Notes: generated by a model not told the origin, from the letters alone. A DNA stretch of 64,000 nt from Euryhalocaulis caribicus (GCF_000412185.1 NZ_ASJA01000015.1:1-64000); one strand, 5' to 3'; positions 51,167 to 60,737 are shown, counted from the first letter of the stretch. Program-made: numbers and translations.

Positions 51167-51892
51167 TTAAGCCGATTGTTCGGATTCCTGTCCTTCACTG
51201 GTCTCGATATCCTTCTCCGCCAGAATCCGGCGCGCTTTTCGCGACACCAGCCAGACCGTGACGCCCGTGGCCAGCAGCCCCAGCGTCAGGATAACCGCCC
51301 GCACAAAGCCCACCCCCGCGCCGGCGGCGCCGCCCAGCGACCCGATCCAGACATAAAGAAGCGTGCCCGGGATGATCCCGAAAAAAGTGGCGAACACGAA
51401 GGCCGGAAAGCCCAGTGAGGTGCCGCCCAGCGCCCAGTTCTGAAGACTGAACGGCACGACCGGCGACAGACGCAGCAATATGGCGATGCGCCAGCCTTCA
51501 TCGCCGATTGCGTGATCCACCGCTTTCAGTTTCGGGCGATTGGCGATCAAATTGCGGATGCGTTCGCGGAACAGATAGCGCCCGCTCAGAAAGGACAGGG
51601 ACGCGCCCAGCGTCGCCCCGATCACCACCAGTGGCGCGCCCCACAGGCCATAGGCCACGCCGGCGGCCAGCGTCAGCAACGCGCCAGGAACCAGCGCGAA
51701 GACCGATATTGCATAGACCAGAATGAAAATGATCCACCCGGTCGGCCCCAGATCCCGCACCCACAGGCGGAACGATTCCACCCACTGATTCAGGGGGAAG
51801 AAGGACCACGCGGCCGCCAGTCCGGCGACCGCCAGAACGGCGATGGTCAGATAGAGGAAAGTCTTTCGCTTGGCGGGCTGTTCCTGGGTCAT
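51167..51892 (-). CDS. TVP38/TMEM64 (DedA-like) membrane protein
   Basis: A 241-residue inner-membrane protein with about six segments. The VTT-domain features are present: FALVPGALLTLAAGVAYGLWGAPLVVIGATLGASLSFLSGRYLFRERI and ILLRLSPVVPFSLQNWALGGTSLGF, then a FGIIPGTLLYVWIGSL stretch. The family is linked to lipid scrambling or transport; the substrate is unknown. Stands alone between opposite or separately promoted genes. Confidence 0.92.
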   Translation of the reverse strand: MTQEQPAKRKTFLYLTIAVLAVAGLAAAWSFFPLNQWVESFRLWVRDLGPTGWIIFILVYAISVFALVPGALLTLAAGVAYGLWGAPLVVIGATLGASLSFLSGRYLFRERIRNLIANRPKLKAVDHAIGDEGWRIAILLRLSPVVPFSLQNWALGGTSLGFPAFVFATFFGIIPGTLLYVWIGSLGGAAGAGVGFVRAVILTLGLLATGVTVWLVSRKARRILAEKDIETSEGQESEQSA

Positions 51893-51975
51893 GCCCCTTA
51901 ACTAGAGCGCGGGCGCGGGCCGCGCCAGCGCCTCACACGCCGCGTGCCGGTATTGTGATCGCCCGTTATCGGCCC

Positions 51976-53289
51976 CTAGAAAATGATGAACAGCCCGACC
52001 GCCAGAACCAGCCCGGCCAGAGGCAGGATCACCGTCAGCGCGCCCACTGGTCCATAGGCGCGGGCGTGCGTTTCGCCGCAAATGGCGCGAATGGTCGTCA
52101 CCACGTATCCGTTGTGCGGCAGGCTATCCAGCGCGCCAGAGGCCAGCGCCGCCACCCGGTGCAATTCGCCCGGCTCCACGCCCGCATCGATATAGCCCGG
52201 CGCGATCAGGGGCAGGGCGATGGTCTGCCCGCCGGAGGCCGAACCCGTCAGGCCGCAGATCACCGTCACCGCGATGGCGGCCCCGATCAGCGGGTCGCCC
52301 GGAATGGCGGTCACAACGCCCAGCGCCTGCTGGAAGGCCGGCGTCAGTTGCGCCACCGTGCCGAACCCGACCACGGCGCAGGTATTGGTAATGGCGATTA
52401 CCGCGCCGGTCGCGCCGACGCCGAACGCCTTGGGCATCTGCATCCGGTGCCGCCAGCCAATGGCCAGCGCCGCCAGCGTGCCAAGGCCCAGCGCCAGAAC
52501 CAGCGCGTATTTGCCCAGCATGTCGTCGGTCAGGTTGAACGCGGCCAGCACGATGATCAGCGGCACAAGGCTCAGGACCGGGTGCGGCAGCGGGCCTTCA
52601 TCCCGCTCAACATGATCGCCCAGCGCCCCCTCGAACGTCTCACCATTGGCGACCGCGCGCCTGACCATGCGCTGCAGCCAGATATATCCGGTGATTGCCA
52701 GCAGCACGGCCACCACGGCGGAAACCCGCCAGCCCGCCATGGCGGTCGTGCCCAGAAATTCGATCGGGATCAGGTTCTGGATTTCCGGCGACCCGGCGGA
52801 GGTCATTGTGAAGGTGACTGAACCGAAGCACAGCGCGGCGGGAATGAAACGGTGCGGCAGATTGGCGTCGCGGAACAGGCTGACCGCCATGGGATAGACC
52901 GAAAACGCCACGATAAAGACGCTCACCCCGCCATAGGTCAGCGCCGCGCAGGCCGCCACCACGGCCAGAACGGCGTAGCGCACGCCCAGCCGCTCGATGA
53001 TGAATTTCGCCGCGCTGTCCGCCGCGCCGGACGCGGACATCACCTCGCCGAAGATCGCGCCCAGCAGGAACATGAAGAACCAGTCGGCGAAAAAGCCGGT
53101 GAAGCCCCGCATGTAAGCGGTCACGTAATCGGGGGCGTCGGCGTCCGCGAAGGGCGGCATCATCGCCACGCCGCTCGTGATGGCGACCAGCGCGGCGCTC
53201 ACCGTCGCGGCGATGATGATGTGCACGCCCCGCATGGTGAGCAGGATCAGCAGGCCCAGCCCTGCAATGAGTCCGATTGCGCTGATCAC
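51976..53289 (-). CDS. GntP-family gluconate:H+ symporter-like permease
   Basis: A 437-residue permease with about 12 membrane segments. The opening GLIAGLGLLILLTMRGVHIIIAATVSAALVAITSG, FMFLLGAIFGEVMSASGAADSAAKFI and the C-terminal DSLPHNGYVVTTIRAICGETH match GntP-type carriers. It is expected to import gluconate-like sugar acids or hydroxyacids. The C-terminal G-x-x-D-x-x-P-H-N-G element is as I recall for this group. No regulator or kinase gene is adjacent. Confidence 0.9.
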   Translation of the reverse strand: MISAIGLIAGLGLLILLTMRGVHIIIAATVSAALVAITSGVAMMPPFADADAPDYVTAYMRGFTGFFADWFFMFLLGAIFGEVMSASGAADSAAKFIIERLGVRYAVLAVVAACAALTYGGVSVFIVAFSVYPMAVSLFRDANLPHRFIPAALCFGSVTFTMTSAGSPEIQNLIPIEFLGTTAMAGWRVSAVVAVLLAITGYIWLQRMVRRAVANGETFEGALGDHVERDEGPLPHPVLSLVPLIIVLAAFNLTDDMLGKYALVLALGLGTLAALAIGWRHRMQMPKAFGVGATGAVIAITNTCAVVGFGTVAQLTPAFQQALGVVTAIPGDPLIGAAIAVTVICGLTGSASGGQTIALPLIAPGYIDAGVEPGELHRVAALASGALDSLPHNGYVVTTIRAICGETHARAYGPVGALTVILPLAGLVLAVGLFIIF

Positions 53290-53489
53290 GTGAAGTCCCC
53301 CTCAATTCCACACGCTCTGGCGGCGCGTCTCCCTTTGCAAGGGATAGGGGCGTCAGCGAAACGGGGCAAGCATCCGCGCCTCACACAGCCCCGGACGCTT
53401 GCATCAAGGCTTCACGCTGCCGTGCAATGCTTCTTGCGGTAGAATGGTCCGGAGGCGAAACGCGCCTGGCCCTGCAAGGAGTTTTCTGG

Positions 53490-54443
53490 ATGACCGCTTC
53501 AAAGAACACGAACGCGGCCTGGCCGCCCCTGCCATATTCCGATTGGTCAGAGACCGCGGCGGCGCTTCATCTGTGGACGCAAATCGTCGGCAAATACCGG
53601 TTCTCTCATACGCCGTGGGTCAATCATTCCTGGCATGCCACGCTCTATGTCTCCCCGCGTGGTCTGACGACCGGCCCGGTGCTGGACGACGGGCGGTCGA
53701 TTGTCCTCACCTTCGACCTGCGGGAACACCGGCTGGTGGCCGAAACACCGGATTCGACCCGCGACTTCCCGCTTGAGTCGATGAGCGTCGCCGAGTTCCT
53801 TCACCGCACGGCCGGACTGGTTGAATCGGCGGGCGGGCGAATGGACATCCACGGCGCGCCGAACGAAATCCCTGAGGCCATTCCCTTCAGGCAGGATCAG
53901 CAACCGCGTCCCTACGACGCTGAAGCGGTCGAGCGGTTTCACCGCGCTTTGCTCAGCATCAGCGGAGTCTTCGAAAAATTCCGTACGGGATTTCTTGGAA
54001 AGGTCTCGCCGGTGCACCTGTTCTGGGGATCGTTTGATCTGGCCGTCACCCGTTTCTCCGGCCGCAAGGCGCCGCTTCATCCCGGCGGCGTTCCGGCCTT
54101 GCCCGATGACGTCACGCAGGAAGCGTACAGTCACGAAGTCTCGTCCGCGGGATTCTGGCCCGGCGGGGGCGGGGTGGATGAACCGATGTTCTATTCCTAC
54201 GCCTACCCGACGCCCGATGGCTTCTCCGAACGCCCGGTCGAACCGGACGCCGCCCGCTATGAGTCCGCGCTCGGAGAGTTCCTGCTGCCTTATGAAGCTG
54301 TCCGCGCCAGCGCCACGCCGGAAGCCGACCTGCTGGCCTTCCTGCAATCGACCTACGCGGCCGCCGCCGATCTGTCAGACTGGGATAGACAATCTCTGGA
54401 ATGCGAACTCGGCGCTCCGCGGGTCCCGCGCAGGATAGCGTGA
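53490..54443 (+). CDS. DUF5996 family protein
   Basis: A 317-residue cytoplasmic protein with the DUF5996 wording: WPPLPYSDWSETAAALHLWTQIVGK, then NHSWHATLYVSPRGLTT, SFDLAVTRFSGR and HEVSSAGFWPGGGG. Its function is unknown; the many conserved Trp and His residues suggest an enzyme. ATG at 53490 with AAGGAG just upstream is chosen; the frame extends further only through non-conserved sequence. Probably single-gene transcript. Confidence 0.9.
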   Translation: MTASKNTNAAWPPLPYSDWSETAAALHLWTQIVGKYRFSHTPWVNHSWHATLYVSPRGLTTGPVLDDGRSIVLTFDLREHRLVAETPDSTRDFPLESMSVAEFLHRTAGLVESAGGRMDIHGAPNEIPEAIPFRQDQQPRPYDAEAVERFHRALLSISGVFEKFRTGFLGKVSPVHLFWGSFDLAVTRFSGRKAPLHPGGVPALPDDVTQEAYSHEVSSAGFWPGGGGVDEPMFYSYAYPTPDGFSERPVEPDAARYESALGEFLLPYEAVRASATPEADLLAFLQSTYAAAADLSDWDRQSLECELGAPRVPRRIA

Positions 54444-54544
54444 CGGGTGGTCCTCCCGCCTCCGGCGTTCCAGGGGTGGATTATAAAAGGATGGTCGGGG
54501 TATAGGCTGACGCGCCTGCGAGGCGTTCGCCAGTTACGAAAGTG

Positions 54545-55552
54545 ATGCCCTTAACCGACCAAGATAACCCCGCGGCTCTCGACCGCCGTTTTTCCATTGC
54601 TCCGATGATGGACTGGACGGACCGGCATTGCCGGTATCTGCACCGGCTCATCACGAAGCGGGCGCTGCTTTATACTGAAATGGCGGTCGATCAGGCGCTG
54701 ATCCATGGCGACGCCACGCATCTGATTTCCTTCGATCCGGACGAACAGCCCGTGGCGTTGCAACTTGGCGGCTCCACGCCGGCCGATCTCGCCCGCGCCG
54801 CCCGCATCGGCGAGAATTTCGGCTATCGCGAGATCAATCTGAATGTCGGCTGCCCCTCGGACCGGGTCCAGTCCGGCCGCTTCGGCGCCTGCCTGATGCG
54901 CGAACCGGATCTGGTCGCCGATTGCATCAAGGCGATGCAGGACGCGGTCTCCGTTCCGGTCACCGTAAAATGCCGCATCGGCGTCGATGAGCAGGATCCG
55001 CGCGAGGCCCTGTTCGGCTTTGTGGAGACTGTCGCGGCGGCGGGCGCGGACGTGTTCATCGTCCATGCCCGCAAGGCGTGGTTGAAGGGCTTGTCGCCCA
55101 AGGAAAACCGCACCGTCCCGCCGCTGGATTATGGCTTGGTGCGCGATCTGAAGCGGGAACGCCCGGACCTCTCCATCAGCCTCAATGGCGGCCTTGCCAC
55201 GCTGGATCAGTGCATGGATGAGGGCGCGGGGCTGGATGGCGTCATGGTTGGCCGCGCCGCCTACCAGACCCCGTGGATGCTGCGCGATGTCGACGCCCGC
55301 GTCTTCGGCGGCGATCACGCGCCGGAGCGCACGGAGATCGCCGCCCTCTACGCCGATTACATCGATTGGCGGATGGGGGAGGGCGTGCCCCTGCGCGCCA
55401 TGACCCGCCACATGCTGGGCCTCTATCATGGCGAGCCGGGCGCGCGGGAGTTCCGCCGTATCCTGACGGTCGAGCCGGGGCGGCCCGGCGCCGGGCCCGA
55501 AGTCGTCACGCGCGCCCTGGCGGCCGTGGATTCCCGCGCCGCGGCGGCCTGA
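54545..55552 (+). CDS. dusA: tRNA-dihydrouridine(20/20a) synthase DusA
   Basis: A 335-residue FMN enzyme that reduces U20/U20a of tRNA. Features are FSIAPMMDWTDRHCRYLHRLI at the start, YTEMAVDQALIHGD, the NLNVGCPSDRVQSGRFGACLM stretch with the catalytic cysteine, VKCRIGVDEQDPRE and HARKAWLKGLSPKENR. These are DusA-specific. ATG at 54545 is preferred over the GTG one codon earlier. TauE follows after six bases. Confidence 0.97.
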   Translation: MPLTDQDNPAALDRRFSIAPMMDWTDRHCRYLHRLITKRALLYTEMAVDQALIHGDATHLISFDPDEQPVALQLGGSTPADLARAARIGENFGYREINLNVGCPSDRVQSGRFGACLMREPDLVADCIKAMQDAVSVPVTVKCRIGVDEQDPREALFGFVETVAAAGADVFIVHARKAWLKGLSPKENRTVPPLDYGLVRDLKRERPDLSISLNGGLATLDQCMDEGAGLDGVMVGRAAYQTPWMLRDVDARVFGGDHAPERTEIAALYADYIDWRMGEGVPLRAMTRHMLGLYHGEPGAREFRRILTVEPGRPGAGPEVVTRALAAVDSRAAAA

Positions 55553-55558
55553 CGCTTC

Positions 55559-56377
55559 ATGACGCCCGACATCATCTTCCTCATCGCCGCGCTGATCGGC
55601 GCGGGTCTGTTCGCCGGTCTGGTGGCCGGGCTGTTTGGCGTCGGCGGCGGCGTGGTGATCGTGCCGGCGGTCTATTACGCGCAGGCCGCGCTCGGCTATC
55701 CGGAGGAAACCCGGATGCACGTGGCGGTGGCCACCTCGCTCGCCACCATCATCGCCACCTCCATCCGCTCGGTCATGGCGCATAACAAAAAGGGCGCGGT
55801 GGACTGGCATGTTCTCAGGGCCTGGTCGCCCTGGATCGTGCTGGGCGCGCTGGCGGGCGCGTTCGTGGCCGATATGACGCCGGGCCGGGCGCTGACCGCC
55901 TTCTTCGGCGCTGTCGCCATGCTGATCGCCGCGCAGATGTTCTTCGGCCGCCCCGGCTGGCGATTGGCGGACGAACTGCCGGGCGGCCTGCCGCGCGCCG
56001 GCATGGGCACCGGGATGGGGCTGGCCTCGGCAATGATGGGGATTGGCGGGGGCACGTTCGGCGTCCTGCTGATGACGCTCTGCGGCCGCTCGATTCACAA
56101 GGCGGTGGGCACGGCGGCGGGCTTTGGCGTCGCCATCGGCGCGCCTGCGGCGCTGGGCTTTGTCATCGCCGGCTGGGGCGTGGCAAACGTGCCGCCCGGC
56201 TCGCTCGGCTATGTCTCCGCGCCGGGCTTTTTCTTCATCGCCACGCTGACCGTCCTGATGGCCCCGGTCGGCGCGGCGCTGGCGCACCGGCTGGACGGCA
56301 ATCTGCTGCGCCGCCTGTTCGCCATCGGCCTGACCGTGACGGCCTTTTCACTGCTTTATGAAGCCTTGGCGGGATAG
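55559..56377 (+). CDS. Sulfite exporter TauE/SafE family protein
   Basis: A 272-residue membrane protein with about eight segments. GLVAGLFGVGGGVVIVPAVYYAQ and MGLASAMMGIGGGTFGVLLMTLCG are the two G-rich repeat motifs of the family, placed in the two halves. It probably exports a sulphur-containing or organic anion. Starts six bases after dusA. Its last 22 bases overlap the convergent VOC gene. Confidence 0.93.
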   Translation: MTPDIIFLIAALIGAGLFAGLVAGLFGVGGGVVIVPAVYYAQAALGYPEETRMHVAVATSLATIIATSIRSVMAHNKKGAVDWHVLRAWSPWIVLGALAGAFVADMTPGRALTAFFGAVAMLIAAQMFFGRPGWRLADELPGGLPRAGMGTGMGLASAMMGIGGGTFGVLLMTLCGRSIHKAVGTAAGFGVAIGAPAALGFVIAGWGVANVPPGSLGYVSAPGFFFIATLTVLMAPVGAALAHRLDGNLLRRLFAIGLTVTAFSLLYEALAG

Positions 56378-56784
56378 GCGCGGATGATGCCGTCCGCGTC
56401 CGGCGTCCATTGCGGGTTATAGGCGATTTCCCAGTAATGCCCGCTCGGGTCGGCGAAGACGCCGGAATAGCCGCCCCAGAATTGTTTTTCAGGCGGCCGA
56501 GCCGCCCGCGCGCCCGCCTCCAGCGCGGCGGCGTATTCGGCGTCCACCGCTGCCTCGCTCTCCACGTTCAGCGCAAGAAAGGACGGGCCGAACCCGTCAA
56601 CCTCGCCGCCGACCTCTTTGGCCAGCGCCGCTTCGGGGTGGAGGAACACCAGAATTCCCGCCGCCTGATAGACGGCGTAATCCTCGCCGCCCGTCCCTTT
56701 TTCCCAGCCCAGCCGGTCGAAAAAGGCGACGGAGTCGTCCAGATCCTTCACCCCCAGCGTGATCAGGTTCACCTGTTGGCGCAT
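56356..56784 (-). CDS. VOC (glyoxalase/bleomycin resistance-like) family protein
   Basis: A 142-residue protein with the paired beta-alpha-beta-beta-beta modules of the VOC fold: INLITLGVKDLDDSVAFFDRLGWEK in the first and WGGYSGVFADPSGHYWEIAYNPQW in the second, where FADPSGHYWE carries the usual metal-binding Glu. Substrate unknown. It is upstream of the aspartic protease on no shared operon, since both run on the minus strand with this gene downstream by 13 bases. Confidence 0.92.
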   Translation of the reverse strand: MRQQVNLITLGVKDLDDSVAFFDRLGWEKGTGGEDYAVYQAAGILVFLHPEAALAKEVGGEVDGFGPSFLALNVESEAAVDAEYAAALEAGARAARPPEKQFWGGYSGVFADPSGHYWEIAYNPQWTPDADGIIRAYPAKAS

Positions 56785-56797
56785 AGCGCATCTCCGT

Positions 56798-57505
56798 TTA
56801 CTGCCGCAGGATCAGCGATTCCTGCGTCGCCTCGTAACGCGAGAGCTGGCCAAGGAAGCTCATCCCCAGCAGGGACTGCGTCAGCACGTCGTTCTGCGGC
56901 ACCACGGCGGCGACATTGGTCACCCGCACATTGCCGATCTTAACCTCGTCCAGCCGGATCAGCGCGCCGCGCGTCTCGCCATTGGCCGTCATCATGCGCT
57001 GGGTGTAGCGCAGCTCGTCGAAATCGATGCCCAGCCGCCGCGCATCGCCGCGGGTCAGCACCACCGCGCTCGCCCCGGTATCCACCAGAAAGCGCACGCG
57101 CGTGCCGTTCACCGTGCCTTCCGCCCAGAAATGCCCGTCCAGCGCCCGCCGGACAGAGGCCGCGCTGCCGGAATTGGGCTCGCCCGGCGGCGCGGTCACC
57201 GTTCCGGGGGAAAGCTCCGCCATCACCCGGTCGGTGATGGGCCGGAAGGTGTCGCGCATGGAATAGGCGACCACGAGGACCAGGATGATCACCGCCCAGA
57301 CCAGCAGCGATTTCAGCGCATTGCCCGGCGTCTGCCGCCACCCCACGAACAGCGCCACCAGCAACAGCGCCAGCCAGCCCACGCGATAGGCCAGCGGCTC
57401 GCTTAGCCCACCCTCCATCGCGCCGGGGGCCAGAACGCGCGCGGCCAGCACGGCGATCAGGATGATCGCCACGATCAGCGCGCCATATCCGATTACCCGG
57501 CTCAT
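56798..57505 (-). CDS. TIGR02281-type membrane aspartic protease (clan AA)
   Basis: A 235-residue protein with three N-terminal membrane segments (VIGYGALIVAIILIAVLAARVLAPG and following) and a retropepsin-like periplasmic domain with the active-site motif FLVDTGASAVVL, a flap region and the SLLGMSFLGQL C-terminal strand. One DTG per chain, so it should work as a dimer. It overlaps the upstream DUF1289 gene by ATGA. Confidence 0.93.
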   Translation of the reverse strand: MSRVIGYGALIVAIILIAVLAARVLAPGAMEGGLSEPLAYRVGWLALLLVALFVGWRQTPGNALKSLLVWAVIILVLVVAYSMRDTFRPITDRVMAELSPGTVTAPPGEPNSGSAASVRRALDGHFWAEGTVNGTRVRFLVDTGASAVVLTRGDARRLGIDFDELRYTQRMMTANGETRGALIRLDEVKIGNVRVTNVAAVVPQNDVLTQSLLGMSFLGQLSRYEATQESLILRQ

Positions 57506-57711
57506 GAGTCTTCCCGCATGGCGTAGAATTCCGCCTCCAGCCGCTTCGCGCGGCTCTCAAGCCCGTCCATTACCGCCTGCCGTTCGTCCTCGGTCATTTT
57601 CGACCACCGTCCGATTTCTTCCAGGGATCGCCAGCACCCCACGCAATGGCGCAGCTTCGGATCTACGAAACAAACATTGATACAAGGCGAAGAGGCGGGC
57701 GGCGCTTTCAC
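57502..57711 (-). CDS. DUF1289 domain protein
   Basis: A 69-residue protein with the DUF1289 cysteine pattern SPCINVCFVDPKLRHCVGCWRSLEEIGRW, probably a small metal-binding domain. Widespread in proteobacteria as a Fe-S or Zn protein of unknown role. It starts at GTG (57711) overlapping the lipoprotein stop by one base, and its stop overlaps the aspartic protease start. Confidence 0.94.
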   Translation of the reverse strand: MKAPPASSPCINVCFVDPKLRHCVGCWRSLEEIGRWSKMTEDERQAVMDGLESRAKRLEAEFYAMREDS

Positions 57712-58190
57712 TATATCGAGGCGGGCCGCAGATTGAGCAGCACGGTGCGCGCATCATGGGCGTTGCCGTTATTGGGGATGGACCCGCTGCCCAGCACGAT
57801 TTCCAGGGAGGCTTCGGTTTCCGCCCGTCCGCTGAAGGACCGGTTCGCGCCCAGGCCAAAACCGGATCCGCCGCCGCCGAACCCGGCCCCGATGGAAAGG
57901 CCCGTGCCGCCGGCCCGGGATTTTGTCGCATGGCGGTTGGTCACGATGAACCAGTCATGCCCGCGCTCCAGGGTCAGTTCCGCCGCGCGCACCAGCGCGA
58001 AATCCTGCACGCGCTGCATGCTGTCGCCGGACGTGCCCGTATAGGTCACGCGGAAACGGGTGTTTTCGATCTGTGTCTGGCTGAAGCCGGGATCGCCCGG
58101 ACCCGCCGACGGCCCGTATGCGCTCGGCGCGGTTGCGCAGGCGGCAAGCAGGGAAAGGGCGGCCAGGGCTGTCAGTTGTTTGAACATCAT
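57711..58190 (-). CDS. CC0125/CC1285 family lipoprotein
   Basis: A 159-residue lipoprotein. MFKQLTALAALSLLAAC is the lipobox signal; the mature part has FRVTYTGTSGDSMQRVQDFALVRAAELTLERGHDWFIVTNR, the conserved block of the CC0125/CC1285 family named from Caulobacter crescentus. A Gly-rich stretch follows. Function is unknown. The tandem ATGs at 58190 and 58187 are both possible; GAGG lies just upstream. Confidence 0.9.
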   Translation of the reverse strand: MMFKQLTALAALSLLAACATAPSAYGPSAGPGDPGFSQTQIENTRFRVTYTGTSGDSMQRVQDFALVRAAELTLERGHDWFIVTNRHATKSRAGGTGLSIGAGFGGGGSGFGLGANRSFSGRAETEASLEIVLGSGSIPNNGNAHDARTVLLNLRPASI

Positions 58191-58233
58191 GTCCTCAAGG
58201 CTAGCCGGCGGCTTTGTCAAAGATAGGGCGGCG

Positions 58234-59214
58234 TCAGGCGTTTCGCCACGCCGCAATGATCTCGTCGGCCGCCGCCCCGGCGGGAACCGTCCCGGACGCC
58301 ACGTCATCCTCGAGCCTTTTCAGGGCGTCTTTTGCCCCGCCATCGGCTTCGAACGCCTCCATGACGCGCTCTTCCAGCATGGCTTTCAGCCAGGATACGC
58401 GCTGATCCCGCCGCCGCGCCTCGAATTTTCCGGCCTCTTTCATGGCCGCGCGGTGGGCCTCCACGGTCTCCCAGACCTCGCCGATCCGCTCTTTCTTCAG
58501 GGCTGAACAGGTCAGAACCGGCGTCTGCCAGACCGTCTCGCCCGGCTGCAATATGTGGATCGCCGCTTTCAGGTCCTTCGCCGCGCGCCGCGCCCGTTCG
58601 GCGTTGTCGCTGTCGGCCTTGTTGACCACCAGAATGTCGGCGATCTCGATAATCCCCTTTTTCACGCCCTGCAGCTCGTCGCCCGCGCCGGGCAGCATCA
58701 GCGCCAGAAACGTGTCCGTCATGTCGGCGGCCAGCGTTTCGGACTGCCCGACGCCCACCGTCTCCACGATCACCACGTCAAACCCGGCGCCCTCGCAAAT
58801 CAGGATCGCCTCCCGCGTCTTGCGTCCGGCCCCGCCCAGTGCGCCCGATGACGGGGAGGGACGGATGAAGGCGTCCGGGTCGGCCGCAAGATCGGGCATC
58901 CGCGTCTTGTCGCCCAGGATCGATCCCTGCGTGCGGGAGGAGGAGGGATCAATCGCCAGCACGGCCACTTTCATCCCCTGACCGGTCAGGAACGTGCCCA
59001 GCGCCTCGATGAAGGTGGATTTGCCCACGCCCGGCGGCCCGGTAATCCCGATGCGTTTCGCCGCCCCGGCGCAATCGGCCAGGGCGGTCAGTACGGATTG
59101 CGCCGCCGCCCGGTGTTCTGGGCGGGTGGATTCCGCCCATGTGATCGCACGCGCCAGCGCCGCGCGGTTTCCCGCGCGCACATCGGCGGCCAGTGAATCG
59201 GGATCGGCGGTCAT
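58234..59214 (-). CDS. meaB: Methylmalonyl-CoA mutase-associated GTPase MeaB
   Basis: A 326-residue G3E-family P-loop GTPase that loads and protects adenosylcobalamin in methylmalonyl-CoA mutase. The Walker A motif is GITGPPGVGKSTFIEAL near residue 60; VLAIDPSSSRTQGSILGDKTRM, a Walker B region VIVETVGVGQSE, and NKADSDNAERA follow. Its client mutase is encoded 4 kb further on the same strand at the window edge. Confidence 0.96.
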   Translation of the reverse strand: MTADPDSLAADVRAGNRAALARAITWAESTRPEHRAAAQSVLTALADCAGAAKRIGITGPPGVGKSTFIEALGTFLTGQGMKVAVLAIDPSSSRTQGSILGDKTRMPDLAADPDAFIRPSPSSGALGGAGRKTREAILICEGAGFDVVIVETVGVGQSETLAADMTDTFLALMLPGAGDELQGVKKGIIEIADILVVNKADSDNAERARRAAKDLKAAIHILQPGETVWQTPVLTCSALKKERIGEVWETVEAHRAAMKEAGKFEARRRDQRVSWLKAMLEERVMEAFEADGGAKDALKRLEDDVASGTVPAGAAADEIIAAWRNA

Positions 59215-59247
59215 GGGCGCGAGCCTAGCGGCGCGCGCAGTCCCCTC

Positions 59248-59583
59248 CTAGCCCAGCGTCACCGCCGTGCCGGAGACGCTGACCATCAGCATGCCGGATC
59301 CGCCCTCGCGGGCGATGGATTCATAGTCGATGTCCACGCCCACCACGGCGTCTGCGCCGCGGCTCTGCGCCTCGCGCGCCATCTCGTCCAGCGCGATCTC
59401 CCGCGCCTCGCGCAGGGATTTTTCGTAGGATCCGCTGCGCCCGCCGACGATGTCGCGGATACCGGCGAAGAAGTCCCGGAACACGTTCGCGCCCAGAATG
59501 GCCTCTCCGGTGACGATGCCTTTGTAGTCCGTAATGGTTTTTCCCGGAATGCCTTCGATCTTGGGCGTGGTTGTAATGATCAT
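59248..59583 (-). CDS. YbjQ/UPF0145 family protein
   Basis: A 111-residue protein with the UPF0145 blocks: [36 protein letters not shown], then [22 protein letters not shown] and [14 protein letters not shown]. Forms homopentamer-like rings in known structures; function unknown, sometimes called heavy-metal-binding. Seven bases after the small membrane protein gene, so the two are likely co-transcribed. Confidence 0.95.
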   Translation of the reverse strand: MIITTTPKIEGIPGKTITDYKGIVTGEAILGANVFRDFFAGIRDIVGGRSGSYEKSLREAREIALDEMAREAQSRGADAVVGVDIDYESIAREGGSGMLMVSVSGTAVTLG

Positions 59584-59590
59584 GGTTTCC

Positions 59591-59863
59591 TCAAAGTCCT
59601 AGATTTTCGGCCACTTCCAGCCAGTGAAATATTCCCAGCACGAAAATAATCATGCCCACAACCGCGGCGGTAAGCGCGACGGAGATCAGCACCTGAAGCG
59701 GCGTAATCCCTTCGATCATGCCGCCATGCAGCACGTCTTTCGAATAGCCGGCGCTATAGTCCAGTTGCGATTTGGAACGGAATTTCTGGCAGCGCGGCTC
59801 ATAGGAAGTGTGCTGGCTGTAGCTGATGGGGCCGAAACGGCGCTGGGGGCGTCTGCGTGACAT
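59591..59863 (-). CDS. Small hypothetical membrane protein
   Basis: A 90-residue protein with a basic N-terminus ([10 protein letters not shown]), a Ser/Tyr/Lys-rich middle and one hydrophobic segment near the C-terminus ([25 protein letters not shown]). No family recognised. It precedes ybjQ by seven bases on the same strand. Confidence 0.65.
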   Translation of the reverse strand: MSRRRPQRRFGPISYSQHTSYEPRCQKFRSKSQLDYSAGYSKDVLHGGMIEGITPLQVLISVALTAAVVGMIIFVLGIFHWLEVAENLGL

Positions 59864-59934
59864 GTCTGCATACTAGGCCGCCCCGCCGCTGCGCGCAGGG
59901 GTGAAAAAAGCCCCGTGATTCCCGTCCCGCCCCT

Positions 59935-59952
59935 TGAGTGAGTGCTCACTCA
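59935..59952. promoter_or_regulatory. TetR-type operator palindrome upstream of the SDR gene
   Basis: TGAGTGAG-TG-CTCACTCA is a perfect inverted repeat with 8-base arms and a 2-base spacer, 51 bases before the SDR start codon. This is the typical size and wording of TetR-family operators. It also lies close to the start of the divergent small membrane gene (59863), so it could control both directions. No TetR gene is seen in the window. Confidence 0.7.
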
Positions 59953-60002
59953 CACTATCTGAACAGCCTTGCCCGAAATATCTTAGTATGAGGTTGTTCC
60001 CC

Positions 60003-60737
60003 ATGAATATTGAAAACAAGGTTGTTCTCGTCACCGGCGGCAGCAGCGGCATCGGCGAAGCCATCGCCCGCCGCCTTGCCGATTCCGGCGCGAAAGTCAT
60101 GTTGACCGCCCGGCGCGAAGATCGCCTGAAAACAATCACCGATGAAATCGTCAAGAAAGGCGGCCAGGCGGCCTACAAGGCCGGTGACGTCACCAATCCG
60201 GACGCGCTGAAGGCGGTCGTGGCCGAGGCGGAAGAGAAATTCGGCCCCGTGGACGTGCTGGTGAACAATGCCGGCCTGATGCCGCTATCGCCTGTCAGCG
60301 CCCTGAAGACCGATGAGTGGAACACGATGGTGGACGTCAACATCAAGGGCGTCCTGAACGGCATCGCGGCCGTCATGCCAGGCATGAAGGACCGCGGCAA
60401 AGGCCACATCATCAATGTTTCGTCCGTCGCGGGTCATCTGGTCTTCCCGGGGTCCGCAGTCTACAGCGCCACCAAGTTTGCCGTGCGCGCGCTGTCTGAA
60501 GGGCTGCGGCAGGAAAACCCCGGCACGCTGCGCGTGACCAATGTCTCGCCCGGCGCCGTGGCGACGGAGCTTCCCTCCACCATCACCGATGAGGAAGCGA
60601 AAAAGATGATCGATTATATCACCGATATCGCCATCGACGCGGACGCCATCGCCCGCGGCGTGGCCTACGCCATCGGCGAGCCTGACGATGTCAGCGTGAA
60701 CGAACTGATCATCCGGCCAACCAGGCAGGAACTCTAG
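60003..60737 (+). CDS. SDR-family NAD(P)-dependent oxidoreductase
   Basis: A 244-residue classical short-chain dehydrogenase. The cofactor motif [19 protein letters not shown] is at the N-terminus, [14 protein letters not shown] in the middle, and the catalytic Tyr-Lys pair is Y154/K158 ([13 protein letters not shown]). An Arg pair after strand 2 (TARRED) suggests NADPH. Substrate unknown. The ATG at 60003 gives the canonical N-terminus; an earlier TTG would overlap the operator. Probably TetR-regulated. Confidence 0.94.
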   Translation: MNIENKVVLVTGGSSGIGEAIARRLADSGAKVMLTARREDRLKTITDEIVKKGGQAAYKAGDVTNPDALKAVVAEAEEKFGPVDVLVNNAGLMPLSPVSALKTDEWNTMVDVNIKGVLNGIAAVMPGMKDRGKGHIINVSSVAGHLVFPGSAVYSATKFAVRALSEGLRQENPGTLRVTNVSPGAVATELPSTITDEEAKKMIDYITDIAIDADAIARGVAYAIGEPDDVSVNELIIRPTRQEL

